From contig JAPONQ010000087.1 in assembly GCA_026713865.1 (NCBI GenBank), positions 1 to 64,000 of the forward strand: 64,000 nucleotides of DNA, written 5' to 3'. The translations under genes and the position numbers were made by a program. The notes beneath the pieces are model-generated. The model saw only the letters and a list, made by a program, of their open reading frames with translations, was not told the origin of the DNA and did not search any database. Below are positions 26,334 to 34,264 of this stretch, piece after piece; position 1 is the first letter of the stretch, and the number at the start of each line of letters is the position of its first letter. The DNA is from Chloroflexota bacterium. GTDB taxonomy: Bacteria; Chloroflexota; Dehalococcoidia; UBA2979.

Positions 26334-26843
26334 ATGTCCGACGACCCGGGCGCGGGCCTCGCCACGCACGAGGTCGAGGTGCGCGGAGTGCGCCTGCGCT
26401 TCGCGGCGGCCCACATGGCGACGATCGGCGCGGAGCTCGAGCCCCTGCACGGACACAACTACGCCGTCGGCTGCCGCGTCGAGGGCGATCTCACCGGCGA
26501 CTCGTGGGTGATCGACTTCGCCGCGCTGAAGCGGCTCTGCCGCGAGGCGTGTGAGGAGCTCGATCACCACTTCCTGCTGCAGGCGCGCTCGCCGCTGCTC
26601 GATCTCAGGGAGGAGGGGGGCTCGTGGATCGTCTCCTACGGGGAGCGGCTCTATCGCTTCCCGGCGGAGGAGGTCGCGGCGCTGCCTCTCGAGAACACCA
26701 CCGCGGAGCTGATCGCGCGCTGGCTCTGGGAACGAGTCCGGCGCGGCCTCCGCGAGGGCGGCCACGAGCAGATCCGCCGGCTCGCGGTCGAGGTGGAGGA
26801 GATGCCGGGGCAGTCCGCCTCCTACCGGCGCGATCTCGGCTGA
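26334..26843 (+). CDS. 6-pyruvoyl-tetrahydropterin synthase/QueD family protein, possible PTPS-III
   Basis: This 169-residue protein of the T-fold family has zinc ligands in AAAHMAT and LHGHNY, and ends with a barrel strand LAVEVEEMPGQSASY like the family's Glu-containing end. The cysteine normally found just before LHGH in QueD and PTPS is absent. The sequence there is AELEPLHGHNY, with Glu three residues before the His. Replacement of the Cys by Glu at this place is the mark described for PTPS-III enzymes that make 6-hydroxymethyl-dihydropterin in a FolB bypass. It could therefore serve folate and not queuosine synthesis. An insert of about 25 residues with SWIVSYGERLYRFPAEE is longer than in short QueDs. 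Confidence 0.8.
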   Translation: MSDDPGAGLATHEVEVRGVRLRFAAAHMATIGAELEPLHGHNYAVGCRVEGDLTGDSWVIDFAALKRLCREACEELDHHFLLQARSPLLDLREEGGSWIVSYGERLYRFPAEEVAALPLENTTAELIARWLWERVRRGLREGGHEQIRRLAVEVEEMPGQSASYRRDLG

Positions 26844-26910
26844 CGGCGCGGACGGGCGGCGCCCGGCCGAGCCACCTCCCGGCTCGAGGCGAACGTGCCC
26901 TCGCGGGGCG

Positions 26911-26938
26911 TTGACAGCGAGGGTTCGCTCCCTACGAT
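26911..26938 (+). promoter_or_regulatory. Sigma-70-type promoter for the CxxC protein gene
   Basis: A perfect TTGACA at 26911-26916 and TACGAT at 26933-26938 are 16 bases apart. They lie 22 bases before the ATG at 26960, which also has a GGGAGGGG ribosome site. Start of transcription is expected near 26945, giving a very short leader. Confidence 0.65.
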
Positions 26939-26959
26939 CGGTGGGGCGGGAGGGGACTC

Positions 26960-27505
26960 ATGCAGATCAACTGGGAAGAGGCCGTCAACAAGCTCTTCGA
27001 GCACCGCACGACGTGCCCCCGCTGCGAGCGCGACTACGAGCTGCTGATCGTCGGGTATTCGCGCAAGCCCTCGCTGAACCCCTTCGCGCCCCGCCACCGC
27101 GATTGCCCGCGCGCCGAGGAGTGCGACGCCCGTAAGCTCATCACGCTCTGCACCGAGTGCGCTCGCGAAGAGCGCTTCCGCGGCAGCGAGGTCGATGCCG
27201 GCCAGGTCCTCGAGAGCTACCTGCTCGATTGCCGCCGCGACCTGGAGGAGTCGCTCGACTACCTCGCCGAGTACTGGCGCGACGAGTTCGATCTCGCCGA
27301 GGACGAGCTGGACCGCACGCTGGAGCAGGTCGACCTCGAGGCCTTCCGCCAGGAGAACGAGTGGCGACGCCGGCACGAGGAGGAGTATCTCCATTACCAC
27401 CGCGAGTTCCGCGCTCGCTCCAGGCGCATACCGCACCCCGGGTGGCGGTCGGAGTACGTCGAGGAGATCCGGGCCCTCGGATACGACACGGTGCTCGGTG
27501 ACTAG
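26960..27505 (+). CDS. Unknown protein with six cysteines in zinc-ribbon-like pairs
   Basis: This 181-residue protein has C19-x2-C22, C49-x5-C55 and C64-x2-C67, which looks like one or two small metal sites in the first 70 residues. The rest is acidic and strongly helical (a DLEESLDYLAEYWRDEFDL-like stretch, then EWRRRHEEEYLHYHREFR), possibly coiled coil. It has its own strong promoter and a good ribosome site, so it is expected to be expressed. I do not recognise a family. A regulatory or RNA/protein-binding role is possible, but nothing in the neighbours settles it. Confidence 0.7.
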   Translation: MQINWEEAVNKLFEHRTTCPRCERDYELLIVGYSRKPSLNPFAPRHRDCPRAEECDARKLITLCTECAREERFRGSEVDAGQVLESYLLDCRRDLEESLDYLAEYWRDEFDLAEDELDRTLEQVDLEAFRQENEWRRRHEEEYLHYHREFRARSRRIPHPGWRSEYVEEIRALGYDTVLGD

Positions 27506-27538
27506 CGCCGATCCTGTGGCACCGGGCGCTCGAAGCCG

Positions 27539-27796
27539 GTGAGCGACCGGAGCCAGCTCGCTCTTGTCGTCTCATCGGCGCTCGCCGGCTTCGCGTGGGG
27601 CATCGTCCGCCACCGCGGCCACCGCCAGGCCCGACCGCTCGCCCTGCTGCAGGCGGTGGAGTGGTTCGTCGCCGCGGGCGGCGCGGCCTGGCTGATCGAG
27701 CACGCCCGGGGGACGCTCGAGGGCGCCGCCGGCCCCGAGGAGCGCATCACCCACCTCCGGCAGGTGGCGAGCGAGCACGACGAGATCGGGGCCTGA
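27539..27796 (+). CDS. Small membrane-associated protein, unknown
   Basis: This 85-residue protein has a GTG start at 27539, 33 bases after the preceding gene on the same strand. It has a first hydrophobic segment (LALVVSSALAGFAWGIVR), a basic loop, a second hydrophobic segment (ALLQAVEWFVAAGGAAWLI) and a polar charged tail. That suggests a two-helix membrane hairpin. No family recognised. Confidence 0.5.
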   Translation: MSDRSQLALVVSSALAGFAWGIVRHRGHRQARPLALLQAVEWFVAAGGAAWLIEHARGTLEGAAGPEERITHLRQVASEHDEIGA

Positions 27797-27889
27797 GGTG
27801 GGCCCGCGCCCGGCCGGCGGCGGCGGCGTGGGGCGTGGATCGGGGACGTGCGGCGCCGGGGCGGCGCCGGGGCGGCGGGGGTAGCTGCG

Positions 27890-28393
27890 ATGGCGGTGGT
27901 GCTCGTCCTCTACGACAGCCGCGGCGGCCTGGTCGAGGAGCTGGCGCAGGGCGTCGCCGCCGGCGTGCGCGACACCGCCGGCGCCGAGCTGATGCTGCGG
28001 CGCGTCGATGAGGCCGACCCCCGGGACCTGCTGCTCTGCGACGGGTTGATCGTCGGATCACCGAACTGGTCGGGGATCACCGGAAAGCTGAAGCTCTGGT
28101 TCGACGAGACGGGAGACCTGTGGGAGAGCGGCGACCTCGCCGGCAAACCCGCCGGCGCCTTCACGGGAGGCTGGTCGCGCTCCGGCGGGACCGAGGCGAC
28201 GCTGCTGCAACTCCTGCACCTGCTGATGGCGCACGGCATGCTCATGGTCGGTCTGCCGTGGACCGACCGCATGCGCACCACGGGCTCCTACTACGGGGCG
28301 ACCGCGCACGGCCACGTGACGCCGGGCGACATCGGCCAGGCCCGCGCGCTGGGCCAGCGCGTGGCCGGAGTAGCCGTGCGTCTCGCCGACTGA
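27890..28393 (+). CDS. Flavodoxin-fold NAD(P)H:quinone oxidoreductase-like protein (WrbA type)
   Basis: This 167-residue protein starts at ATG 27890; earlier in-frame codons would add an Arg/Gly-rich tail of no value. The first strand and FMN-phosphate loop read VVLVLYDSRGGLVEELAQGV. Then comes GLIVGSPNWSGITGKLKLWFDE, as in WrbA and flavodoxin reductases, and PAGAFTGGWSRSGGTEATLL around the isoalloxazine. Such proteins reduce quinones by two electrons. It is short of the typical 200 residues because the C-terminal insert is reduced. Genes on both sides are unrelated. Confidence 0.8.
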   Translation: MAVVLVLYDSRGGLVEELAQGVAAGVRDTAGAELMLRRVDEADPRDLLLCDGLIVGSPNWSGITGKLKLWFDETGDLWESGDLAGKPAGAFTGGWSRSGGTEATLLQLLHLLMAHGMLMVGLPWTDRMRTTGSYYGATAHGHVTPGDIGQARALGQRVAGVAVRLAD

Positions 28394-28468
28394 GCGACGA
28401 TCGCCGCGCCTGCGCCATCGCACCCGCGCCGACTCGCGGCCGCCAACGGCCGCTGCTAGGGTCCGGCA

Positions 28469-29347
28469 GTGGCCGATGAGACAACCGTAGACGGCGGCGA
28501 GCCGGGGCCGGCCGCCGGCGCGGGCTCCGACTCGCGCGCAGCCGCGGCCGAGCGCGCCCGCGGACTGCTGCGCGAGCATCCCTGGACGGCGGCCACCGAG
28601 CGCCTCACCCTCTGGCTCGTGAGCCCTCCTCGCGACGTCGCCTCCCCGGCACAGCCGCCGGTGGAGGCGTGGCTCGCCGTCGACCGGGCGACGGCGCAGA
28701 CGCTCGGCGCCGACGGCCAGACACTCTCCCTCGAGGGCGCGATCGCGCGCGACCTTCCGCCCTCCCCCGGCGATGCCGGCGGGCGCGCGTCGATCTTCAC
28801 GACGGAGGCGCTGGCCGCGCTGCTCGGCGGGGAGGGCCGGCGGGCGATCGAGGCGCGCTGGAACCTCTCGCGCGCCGAACTGCTCGCCGATCGGCTGGGG
28901 CGGCACGACCGGCTCGTCGCGGAGTCGTCGCGGAGTCCGGCCGGCTCCGCCGAGCGCGCACTCCGCGGAGCCTACCTCGCGACGGCGGTGGCGCTTCCCG
29001 CGCTCTCCCACGCCACGCTCGGGGCCGCCGGACCCGAGATCCTTCCGGCGGCGGGCGAGGCGACCTCCGCCCTCGCTCGCCTCGCCTGCCTGCTGGACGG
29101 CGACAGCCATCCCCCGCTCCCGTGGCTGCTGCCGGCGGCGCGCGAGACGCGCCTCGGCCGCAGGCTTCAGAGCTGGTTCGACGATCTCGCCGCCTCGCTC
29201 GCGGGCGATCAGGCGGCGGCGCGCCGCGCGGCGGGTACGCGCGACGCGGTGCTCGAACAGGCGCGGGCGCTCACCCGGCAGCGCCTCGGCGAGCGGCCGT
29301 GGCTGCGCGACCCCCAGGGCTTCATGCTGAGTCCCCGCCGCTCCTGA
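28469..29347 (+). CDS. Unknown 292-residue protein
   Basis: Start GTG at 28469. The N-terminal half mixes strands and helices (LTLWLVSPPRDVAS, VEAWLAVDRATAQTL). The C-terminal half is all helix, with AERALRGAYLATAVALPALS, GEATSALARLACLLDG and PWLLPAARETRLGRRLQSW. The helical part loosely resembles the substrate-binding helices of minimal nucleotidyltransferases (DUF4037-like), but no GS-x10-D-x-D catalytic motif is seen upstream, so I do not assign that. Codon use matches the neighbours, and the frame ends close to a convergent gene. Confidence 0.6.
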   Translation: MADETTVDGGEPGPAAGAGSDSRAAAAERARGLLREHPWTAATERLTLWLVSPPRDVASPAQPPVEAWLAVDRATAQTLGADGQTLSLEGAIARDLPPSPGDAGGRASIFTTEALAALLGGEGRRAIEARWNLSRAELLADRLGRHDRLVAESSRSPAGSAERALRGAYLATAVALPALSHATLGAAGPEILPAAGEATSALARLACLLDGDSHPPLPWLLPAARETRLGRRLQSWFDDLAASLAGDQAAARRAAGTRDAVLEQARALTRQRLGERPWLRDPQGFMLSPRRS

Positions 29348-29384
29348 GCGCGGCGCCGCGCCAGCGGGCGGCCGGCGCGCCGGC
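29348..29384. terminator. Two perfect 14-base palindromes between convergent genes
   Basis: GCGCGGCGCCGCGC at 29348-29361 and GCCGGCGCGCCGGC at 29371-29384 are each perfectly self-complementary. They lie in the 67 bases between the stop at 29347 and the hflX stop at 29415. There is no T-tract, but GC-rich actinobacteria often end transcription at such structures. A bidirectional terminator is the simplest reading. Confidence 0.35.
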
Positions 29385-29414
29385 GCAGCGGCATGTCGCG
29401 GGGAGTCCGGCCGG

Positions 29415-30818
29415 TCAGCGGCTCGACGCCCGCCCTCCGCCTGCCGGGGGCGTCGCGGCGTCGCCCTGCGCCGCCCCGGCGGCGATGACCCCGGCCTCCA
29501 CGCCCCCGAACAGCTCGTACGAGAGTCGCTCGCGCAGAGCGTCGATCCCCCAGCCACGGAGCGCCGAGGTCACGACAAGCCCGATCGGGGGCTTGACGGC
29601 GCCGCCGACCCCGGCGCCGAGCGCCCGCAGGCTCCCGGCGTCGCCGGCGGCGTCCCCGTCCCGGCCGTCTGCCTTGCTCAGGGCGACGAGCCGCGGCAGA
29701 TCCCCGAGTCCGAGCTCGGCGAGCGTTGCCTCTACCGTGGAGGCCTGGAGCTCGGCCGTGGGCGATGTCGCGTCGACGACGTGGAGCAGCAGGTCCGCCG
29801 ATTCCAGTTCCTCCAGCGTCGCCCGAAATGCCGAGATCAGCTGGGCGGGGAGCTTCTGCATGAAGCCGACCGTGTCGGTGAGGAGGAAGGCGAGGCCCGC
29901 AGGAATGCCCGGACCGGCGGCGGCGACGCGGCGCGTGGTGGGATCGAGGGTTGCGAAGGGCTGGTCGGCGATGAGCACGTCGGCTCCGGCCAGCGCGCGC
30001 ATCAGCGAGGACTTGCCGGCGTTCGCGTAGCCGACCAGCGCGACGACGGGGATGCCCTGCCGCGCGCGGCGCCGGCGGTGGAGGGCCCGCTGTCGCCGGA
30101 CCGCCTCGAGGCGTCGCTGCAGGCGGGCGATGCGCCCGCCGATCAGCCGCCGGTCGGTCTCGAGCTGCGTCTCGCCGGGTCCGCGGGCGCCGATCGCCCC
30201 CTCCAGACGCTCGAGGTGCTCCCACTGCCCGCGCAGCCGGGGAAGCAGGTAGCGGTGCTGGGCGAGCTCGACCTGCAGCGCCGCCTCATGGCTCCGCGCG
30301 CGCGAGGCGAAGATGTCGAGGATCAGCGCGCTGCGGTCGAGCACCTTCACGTCGAGCTCACGCTCGAGCCGGAGCTGCTGCGCGGGCGAGAGCGGATCGT
30401 CGACGAGCACGAGCGTGTAGCCCAGCCCGGGGCGCGCCGCCCGCAGCTCCTCGAGCTTCCCCGCGCCGACGTAGCTGGCGGGGTCGGGGTGATCGCGCCG
30501 CTGCAGCATCCGGCCGACGACGATCGCCCCCGCCGTCTCGGCGAGCGCGGCGAGCTCGTCGAGCGACTCGTCGCCCGGCATCTCTCCCGGGGCCGGTCGC
30601 TCCCTGCGCGACTCGACCGCGACCAGGTAGGCGCGCTCCGCCGCCGGCCGGGTCGGACGCGTGGGGGGCGGGCCCGAGGCGCCGCCTCGTCCGGGGGCCG
30701 CCGGGGGCCGAAGCGAAGGGCCGCGCTGACGCTTCCTCGGTGCGATCTCGGCTCGCCTTCGGTGTGCAGCACCCGCGGGCGGATGCCCCTCACTATACGG
30801 GGCCGCAGCGGCCCGCAC
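29415..30818 (-). CDS. hflX: GTPase HflX
   Basis: This 467-residue ribosome-associated GTPase can rescue stalled ribosomes. The N-terminal HflX domain carries SYVGAGKLEELR and VDDPLSPAQQLRLERELDVKV-like sequence, then the helical linker with GPGETQLETDRRLI. The G domain has G1 GYANAGKSS, G3 DTVGF and a G4 that reads SKADG where NKxD is usual. The start is the GTG at 30818; no other start occurs before the conserved AERAYLVAVESRRE segment, so the basic 60-residue leader may be real. The miaA-dapF-hflX neighbourhood is typical of actinobacteria. Confidence 0.93.
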   Translation of the reverse strand: MRAAAAPYSEGHPPAGAAHRRRAEIAPRKRQRGPSLRPPAAPGRGGASGPPPTRPTRPAAERAYLVAVESRRERPAPGEMPGDESLDELAALAETAGAIVVGRMLQRRDHPDPASYVGAGKLEELRAARPGLGYTLVLVDDPLSPAQQLRLERELDVKVLDRSALILDIFASRARSHEAALQVELAQHRYLLPRLRGQWEHLERLEGAIGARGPGETQLETDRRLIGGRIARLQRRLEAVRRQRALHRRRRARQGIPVVALVGYANAGKSSLMRALAGADVLIADQPFATLDPTTRRVAAAGPGIPAGLAFLLTDTVGFMQKLPAQLISAFRATLEELESADLLLHVVDATSPTAELQASTVEATLAELGLGDLPRLVALSKADGRDGDAAGDAGSLRALGAGVGGAVKPPIGLVVTSALRGWGIDALRERLSYELFGGVEAGVIAAGAAQGDAATPPAGGGRASSR

Positions 30819-30933
30819 GGCGGCCGGCGGGAGGCGTGCGGGGATGGAGCCTGCGAGCGCCCCGGCGGCGGCGTCCGGGCGCCGGGGGGACCCCGACCGG
30901 CGGGGGGCGAGGCGCGAGCGCGCGCTGCCGGCG

Positions 30934-31179
30934 CTACGCCCTGCGGCTCGGAGGGTGCGGCATCCTCATGTAGACGCCGCCCCGCTCCAGCTCGTCGAGC
31001 ATCTGCGCGAGGCGCCGCGAGCGCGTCTCCGGCCGCTTCGCGCCGGCGATCCACGCGAGGTAGTCGTTGCGCTGGTAGAACGGGCGCGCCTCGTAGTCCG
31101 CGCTGAGGCCGCGCGTCTCGAGGGCCTCGAGGACTCCGTGCGGCATCGGCAGCGGCGGGCGGCGGGCGGGCGGCGCCAT
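30934..31179 (-). CDS. YdeI/OmpD-associated-like C-terminal domain protein
   Basis: This 81-residue protein starts at ATG 31179, one base after the dapL stop. The core FYQRNDYLAWIAGAKRPETR followed by LAQMLDELERGGVYMRMP matches the short C-terminal motif of YdeI/OmdA-type proteins, with YLxWIxxAKRxETRxxRIxxxxxxL. The function in bacteria is not established. It is short and lacks the larger N-terminal domain of YdeI, so it may be a minimal member. Translation is likely coupled to dapL. Confidence 0.65.
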   Translation of the reverse strand: MAPPARRPPLPMPHGVLEALETRGLSADYEARPFYQRNDYLAWIAGAKRPETRSRRLAQMLDELERGGVYMRMPHPPSRRA

Positions 31180-31180
31180 C

Positions 31181-32350
31181 CTAGCGGCCGCCCGCGAACG
31201 CACTCAGCCGCGAGAGGCCCTCGTCGACCCTCTCGTCGGGCAGCGTCAGCGAGAGGCGGACGTAGCCCTCCCCCGCCTCGCCGTAGCCGATGCCGGGCGT
31301 GACGACGACGCCGGTCTCCTCGAGCAATCGCTCTGCGTACGCCGCCGAGGACTGCTCGCCGACCGGAAGCCGGGCCCAGACGTAGAGCGAGGCACGGGGA
31401 GGGTCGACGCGCAGCCCGAGCGCACGCAGCGCCTCGACCGCCCGATCGCGGCGGCGCTGGTAGATGCGGTTGTGGCTTTCGATCTCGTCGAGCGGCCCCT
31501 CGAGGGCGGCGATCGCCATCTCCTGGATCGCCTGCGGGATGCCGGAGTCGAGATTCGACTTCACGCGGGTCAGCGCATCCACGAGCGTCGGGTTGCCGAC
31601 GGCCATCGCGACCCGCCAGCCGGTCATGTTGAACGACTTCGAGAGCGAGTTGAACTCGATGGCGACATCGCGAGCCCCGTCCACCTCCAGGATCGAGGGG
31701 GCGACGTAGCCGTCGAAGGTCACGTCCGCGTAGGCGAGATCGTGCGCGATCCAGATGTCGCGCCGGCTCGCCCAGGCGATGGCGCGCTCGAAGAACGCCT
31801 CATCGGCGACCGCGCCGGTCGGGTTGTTGGGATAGTTCAGCCAGAGCAGCCGCGAACGCGCCGCTATCGCATCGGGCACCTCGTCGAGGCGCGGCAGCCA
31901 GCCGTCCTCCTCGCGCAGCGGGAGCCGCACCACCTCGGCGCCGGCGAACATCGCGCCCACCTCGTAGACGGGATAGCCGGGATCGGTGACCAGCACGACG
32001 TCGCCGGGGTCGGCGACGCAGAGGGGGAGGTGCCCGATCCCTTCCTTCGAGCCGATCAGCGAGACGATCTCGGCGTCGGGGTCGAGCTCGACGCCGTGGC
32101 GGCGGCGGTACCACGACGCCATCGCGGAGCGCAGGGCCGGCAACCCCTCCGTCTCGGGGTAGCGGTGGTTCGCCGGGTCGTCGGCGGCGCGCTTGAGCGC
32201 GTCGAGGATGTGTCCGGGGGTCGGGAGGTCGGGATCGCCGATGCCGAAGGAGATGACGTCCACGCCCTCCGCGCGCTTCTGCGCGATGAGCTGCGAGATG
32301 CGCGCGAAGAGGTACGGCGGGAGACGTTCCACGCGGCCGGAGAGCTTCAC
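31181..32350 (-). CDS. dapL: LL-diaminopimelate aminotransferase
   Basis: This 389-residue class I aminotransferase has a GTG start at 32350, preceded by GGAGGGG and overlapping dapF by four bases. The PLP lysine is Lys238 in SLSKSFNMTGWR. Other family marks are ISFGIGDPDLPTP, GSKEGIGHLPL, LNYPNNPTGA and AHDLAYADVTFDGY. It converts tetrahydrodipicolinate to LL-diaminopimelate in one step with glutamate as donor. With dapF next to it the pair gives meso-diaminopimelate for lysine and peptidoglycan. The alternative, a general aromatic or branched aminotransferase, is less likely given the dapF coupling. Confidence 0.85.
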   Translation of the reverse strand: MKLSGRVERLPPYLFARISQLIAQKRAEGVDVISFGIGDPDLPTPGHILDALKRAADDPANHRYPETEGLPALRSAMASWYRRRHGVELDPDAEIVSLIGSKEGIGHLPLCVADPGDVVLVTDPGYPVYEVGAMFAGAEVVRLPLREEDGWLPRLDEVPDAIAARSRLLWLNYPNNPTGAVADEAFFERAIAWASRRDIWIAHDLAYADVTFDGYVAPSILEVDGARDVAIEFNSLSKSFNMTGWRVAMAVGNPTLVDALTRVKSNLDSGIPQAIQEMAIAALEGPLDEIESHNRIYQRRRDRAVEALRALGLRVDPPRASLYVWARLPVGEQSSAAYAERLLEETGVVVTPGIGYGEAGEGYVRLSLTLPDERVDEGLSRLSAFAGGR

Positions 32351-33252
32351 CCGGCGTTCCCCTCCAGCGGCCACTCCGCGCTGAAGACGTGGGCGGCCGG
32401 GCCGTCGAGCAGGACACTGCCCTCGCCGTCCCAGGTCACGGTGATCTCGCCGCCGGGAAGCCGCACCGTCACCTCGTCGTCCACGAGGTCATGCAGCCGG
32501 GCCGCGACCACGGCGGCGCAGGCGCCGGAGCCGCAGGCCTGCGTCTCGCCGACGCCTCGCTCCCACACCCTCATCTCGAGAGCCCCCCGCCCCTCGACGC
32601 GCACGAACTCGACGTTGGTCCGCCGCGCGAAGAGCGGGTGGCGCTCGACGGCCGGCCCCACCCGCTCGACCGGGTAGGCGCGGGGCGAGCCGTCGAGGAA
32701 GCAGACGGCATGCGGATTGCCCATCGAGACCAGGGTCAGGGTGAGCCCGACCTCGTCCCCGCCCTCCGGCGTCACGGCGAGCGGCAGATCGAGGACGGGG
32801 GCCGGCCCCTCGAGGGCGGCTCCGATCGCGGCGGGGTCGAAGGCGGGGCGTCCCATCGAGACCCGCACGCCCGCCACGTCGCCCGCGCCGCTACGCCGCG
32901 TCTCCGCCGTCAGCACCCCGGGCACCGTCTCGACCTGCACGCGCCCGTCCGGCGCCTCCACCAGGCCGCGATCGAGCAGGTAGCGCACGAAGCAGCGGAT
33001 CCCGTTCCCGCACATCTCCGCCTCGGATCCGTCGGCGTTGAAGATCCGCATGCGCCGGTCGGCGACGGAGGAGGGCAGCACCAGCAGCAGCCCGTCGCCG
33101 CCGACGCCCCGGTGCCGGTCGCAGATCGCCCGCGCGAGCGCGGGCCACGCCCCCTCCTCGCTCGCAGGACCCACGCGCGGCGCCTCGGCGACGACGAAGT
33201 CGTTGCCGGTGCCGTGCATCTTCCAGAAGGGCAGGCTCGCCGCCGTCATCAT
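32347..33252 (-). CDS. dapF: Diaminopimelate epimerase
   Basis: This 301-residue protein has two catalytic cysteines: FNADGSEAEMCGNGIRC and GVGETQACGSGACA. The Asn and Arg substrate contacts in WKMHGTGNDFVV and SMGNPHAVCF are also in place. It interconverts LL- and meso-diaminopimelate without a cofactor. The start is taken as ATG 33252; ATG 33249 is an equal choice. It lies 22 bases downstream of miaA and overlaps dapL. Confidence 0.95.
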   Translation of the reverse strand: MMTAASLPFWKMHGTGNDFVVAEAPRVGPASEEGAWPALARAICDRHRGVGGDGLLLVLPSSVADRRMRIFNADGSEAEMCGNGIRCFVRYLLDRGLVEAPDGRVQVETVPGVLTAETRRSGAGDVAGVRVSMGRPAFDPAAIGAALEGPAPVLDLPLAVTPEGGDEVGLTLTLVSMGNPHAVCFLDGSPRAYPVERVGPAVERHPLFARRTNVEFVRVEGRGALEMRVWERGVGETQACGSGACAAVVAARLHDLVDDEVTVRLPGGEITVTWDGEGSVLLDGPAAHVFSAEWPLEGNAG

Positions 33253-33274
33253 CCCCGCAGGCTCCCCGGTGATG

Positions 33275-34261
33275 CTATCGCATCGCCATCGCAGACGCCG
33301 CGCCCCGCGCCGTGCCAAGCCCGGGCACGAGTCTCCCCGCCTCCTCCCGCAGCGCGTGCGTCACCGCGCCGCCGTCGCGAGCGTCCACCCAGCGGATCCG
33401 CGGATCGGAGGCCCGGAACCAGCTCTCCTGCTGCCGGATCAGCCGGTGCGTCTCCGTTCGCGTGCGCGCCAGCGCCTCCTCCACGCTCCACTCTCCGTCG
33501 ACCACGCGCGCCGCCTCCCGGTAGCCGACCGACGCCAGCGCCGGGAAGGAGCTGCCATGGCGGTGGAGAAGACGGCGCGTCTCCTCCAGCAGTCCGTCCG
33601 CGTAGAGCGACGCAGCGCGCCCGTCGGCCCGCGCGTAGAGTTCCGCGCGCGGCCGGCTCAGACCCACCGCCCGCCACGCGAAGCCGGGATCCCCGCGCTC
33701 CAGCGGCGGCACCGGCGCGCCGGTTGCCTCGACGATCTCGATCGCCCGGATCAGGCGCCGCACGTTGCGGACGCCGATCCGGGCCGCCGACGCCGGGTCG
33801 ACGCGGGCGAGCCGCGCGACGAGCGTCTCGGCACCGGCCCGCGCGGCCAGCCCCTCCAGCTCGGAGCGGAGGGCGGGATCGGGCGGAACCGCCGGCACCC
33901 GCCAGCCCTCGAGCAACGCCCAGGCGTACTGCCCGGTGCCGGCGACGAGGAGCGGCAGGCGCGCCCGCTGGTGGCAGGAGGCGACGGCGCTGCGGGCGGC
34001 CTGGAGCCAGTCGGCCAGCGTCCACGGTGCGTCGGGCTCGACCGTGCCGACGAGGTGGTGGGGGACGGCGTCGAGCTCCGCGTCGGTGGGAGCCGCCGTG
34101 CCGATGCGCATCCCGCGACGCAGCTGGCGGGAGTCGGCGGCAACGACCTCGATCGGCAGCTCGCGGGCGAGCGCGACCGCGGCTTCCGTCTTGCCCGAGG
34201 CGGTCGGCCCGAGCAGAGCGAGAAGCGGTCCCCGGCGAGCGGGCCTATCGGCGGCGGACAT
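33275..34261 (-). CDS. miaA: tRNA dimethylallyltransferase
   Basis: This 328-residue protein has P-loop GPTASGKTEAAVALA, the conserved DSRQLRRGMRIGTA, the HHLVG segment and the VAGTGQYAWAL region that places the tRNA A37. The closing ETHRLIRQQESWFR belongs to the tRNA-binding tail. It adds a dimethylallyl group to A37 of tRNAs reading UNN codons. The usual Y-R pair of the TGLY motif is replaced by GTGQYAWALLEGW, a variant seen in high-GC groups. It lies three bases downstream of tpiA. Confidence 0.93.
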   Translation of the reverse strand: MSAADRPARRGPLLALLGPTASGKTEAAVALARELPIEVVAADSRQLRRGMRIGTAAPTDAELDAVPHHLVGTVEPDAPWTLADWLQAARSAVASCHQRARLPLLVAGTGQYAWALLEGWRVPAVPPDPALRSELEGLAARAGAETLVARLARVDPASAARIGVRNVRRLIRAIEIVEATGAPVPPLERGDPGFAWRAVGLSRPRAELYARADGRAASLYADGLLEETRRLLHRHGSSFPALASVGYREAARVVDGEWSVEEALARTRTETHRLIRQQESWFRASDPRIRWVDARDGGAVTHALREEAGRLVPGLGTARGAASAMAMR

Positions 34262-34264
34262 GGA

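Noticed and set aside
30792-30797. TATAGT on the minus strand as a -10 box for hflX
   Set aside because: It lies inside the N-terminal coding part, has no -35 partner, and no later start codon precedes the conserved region.
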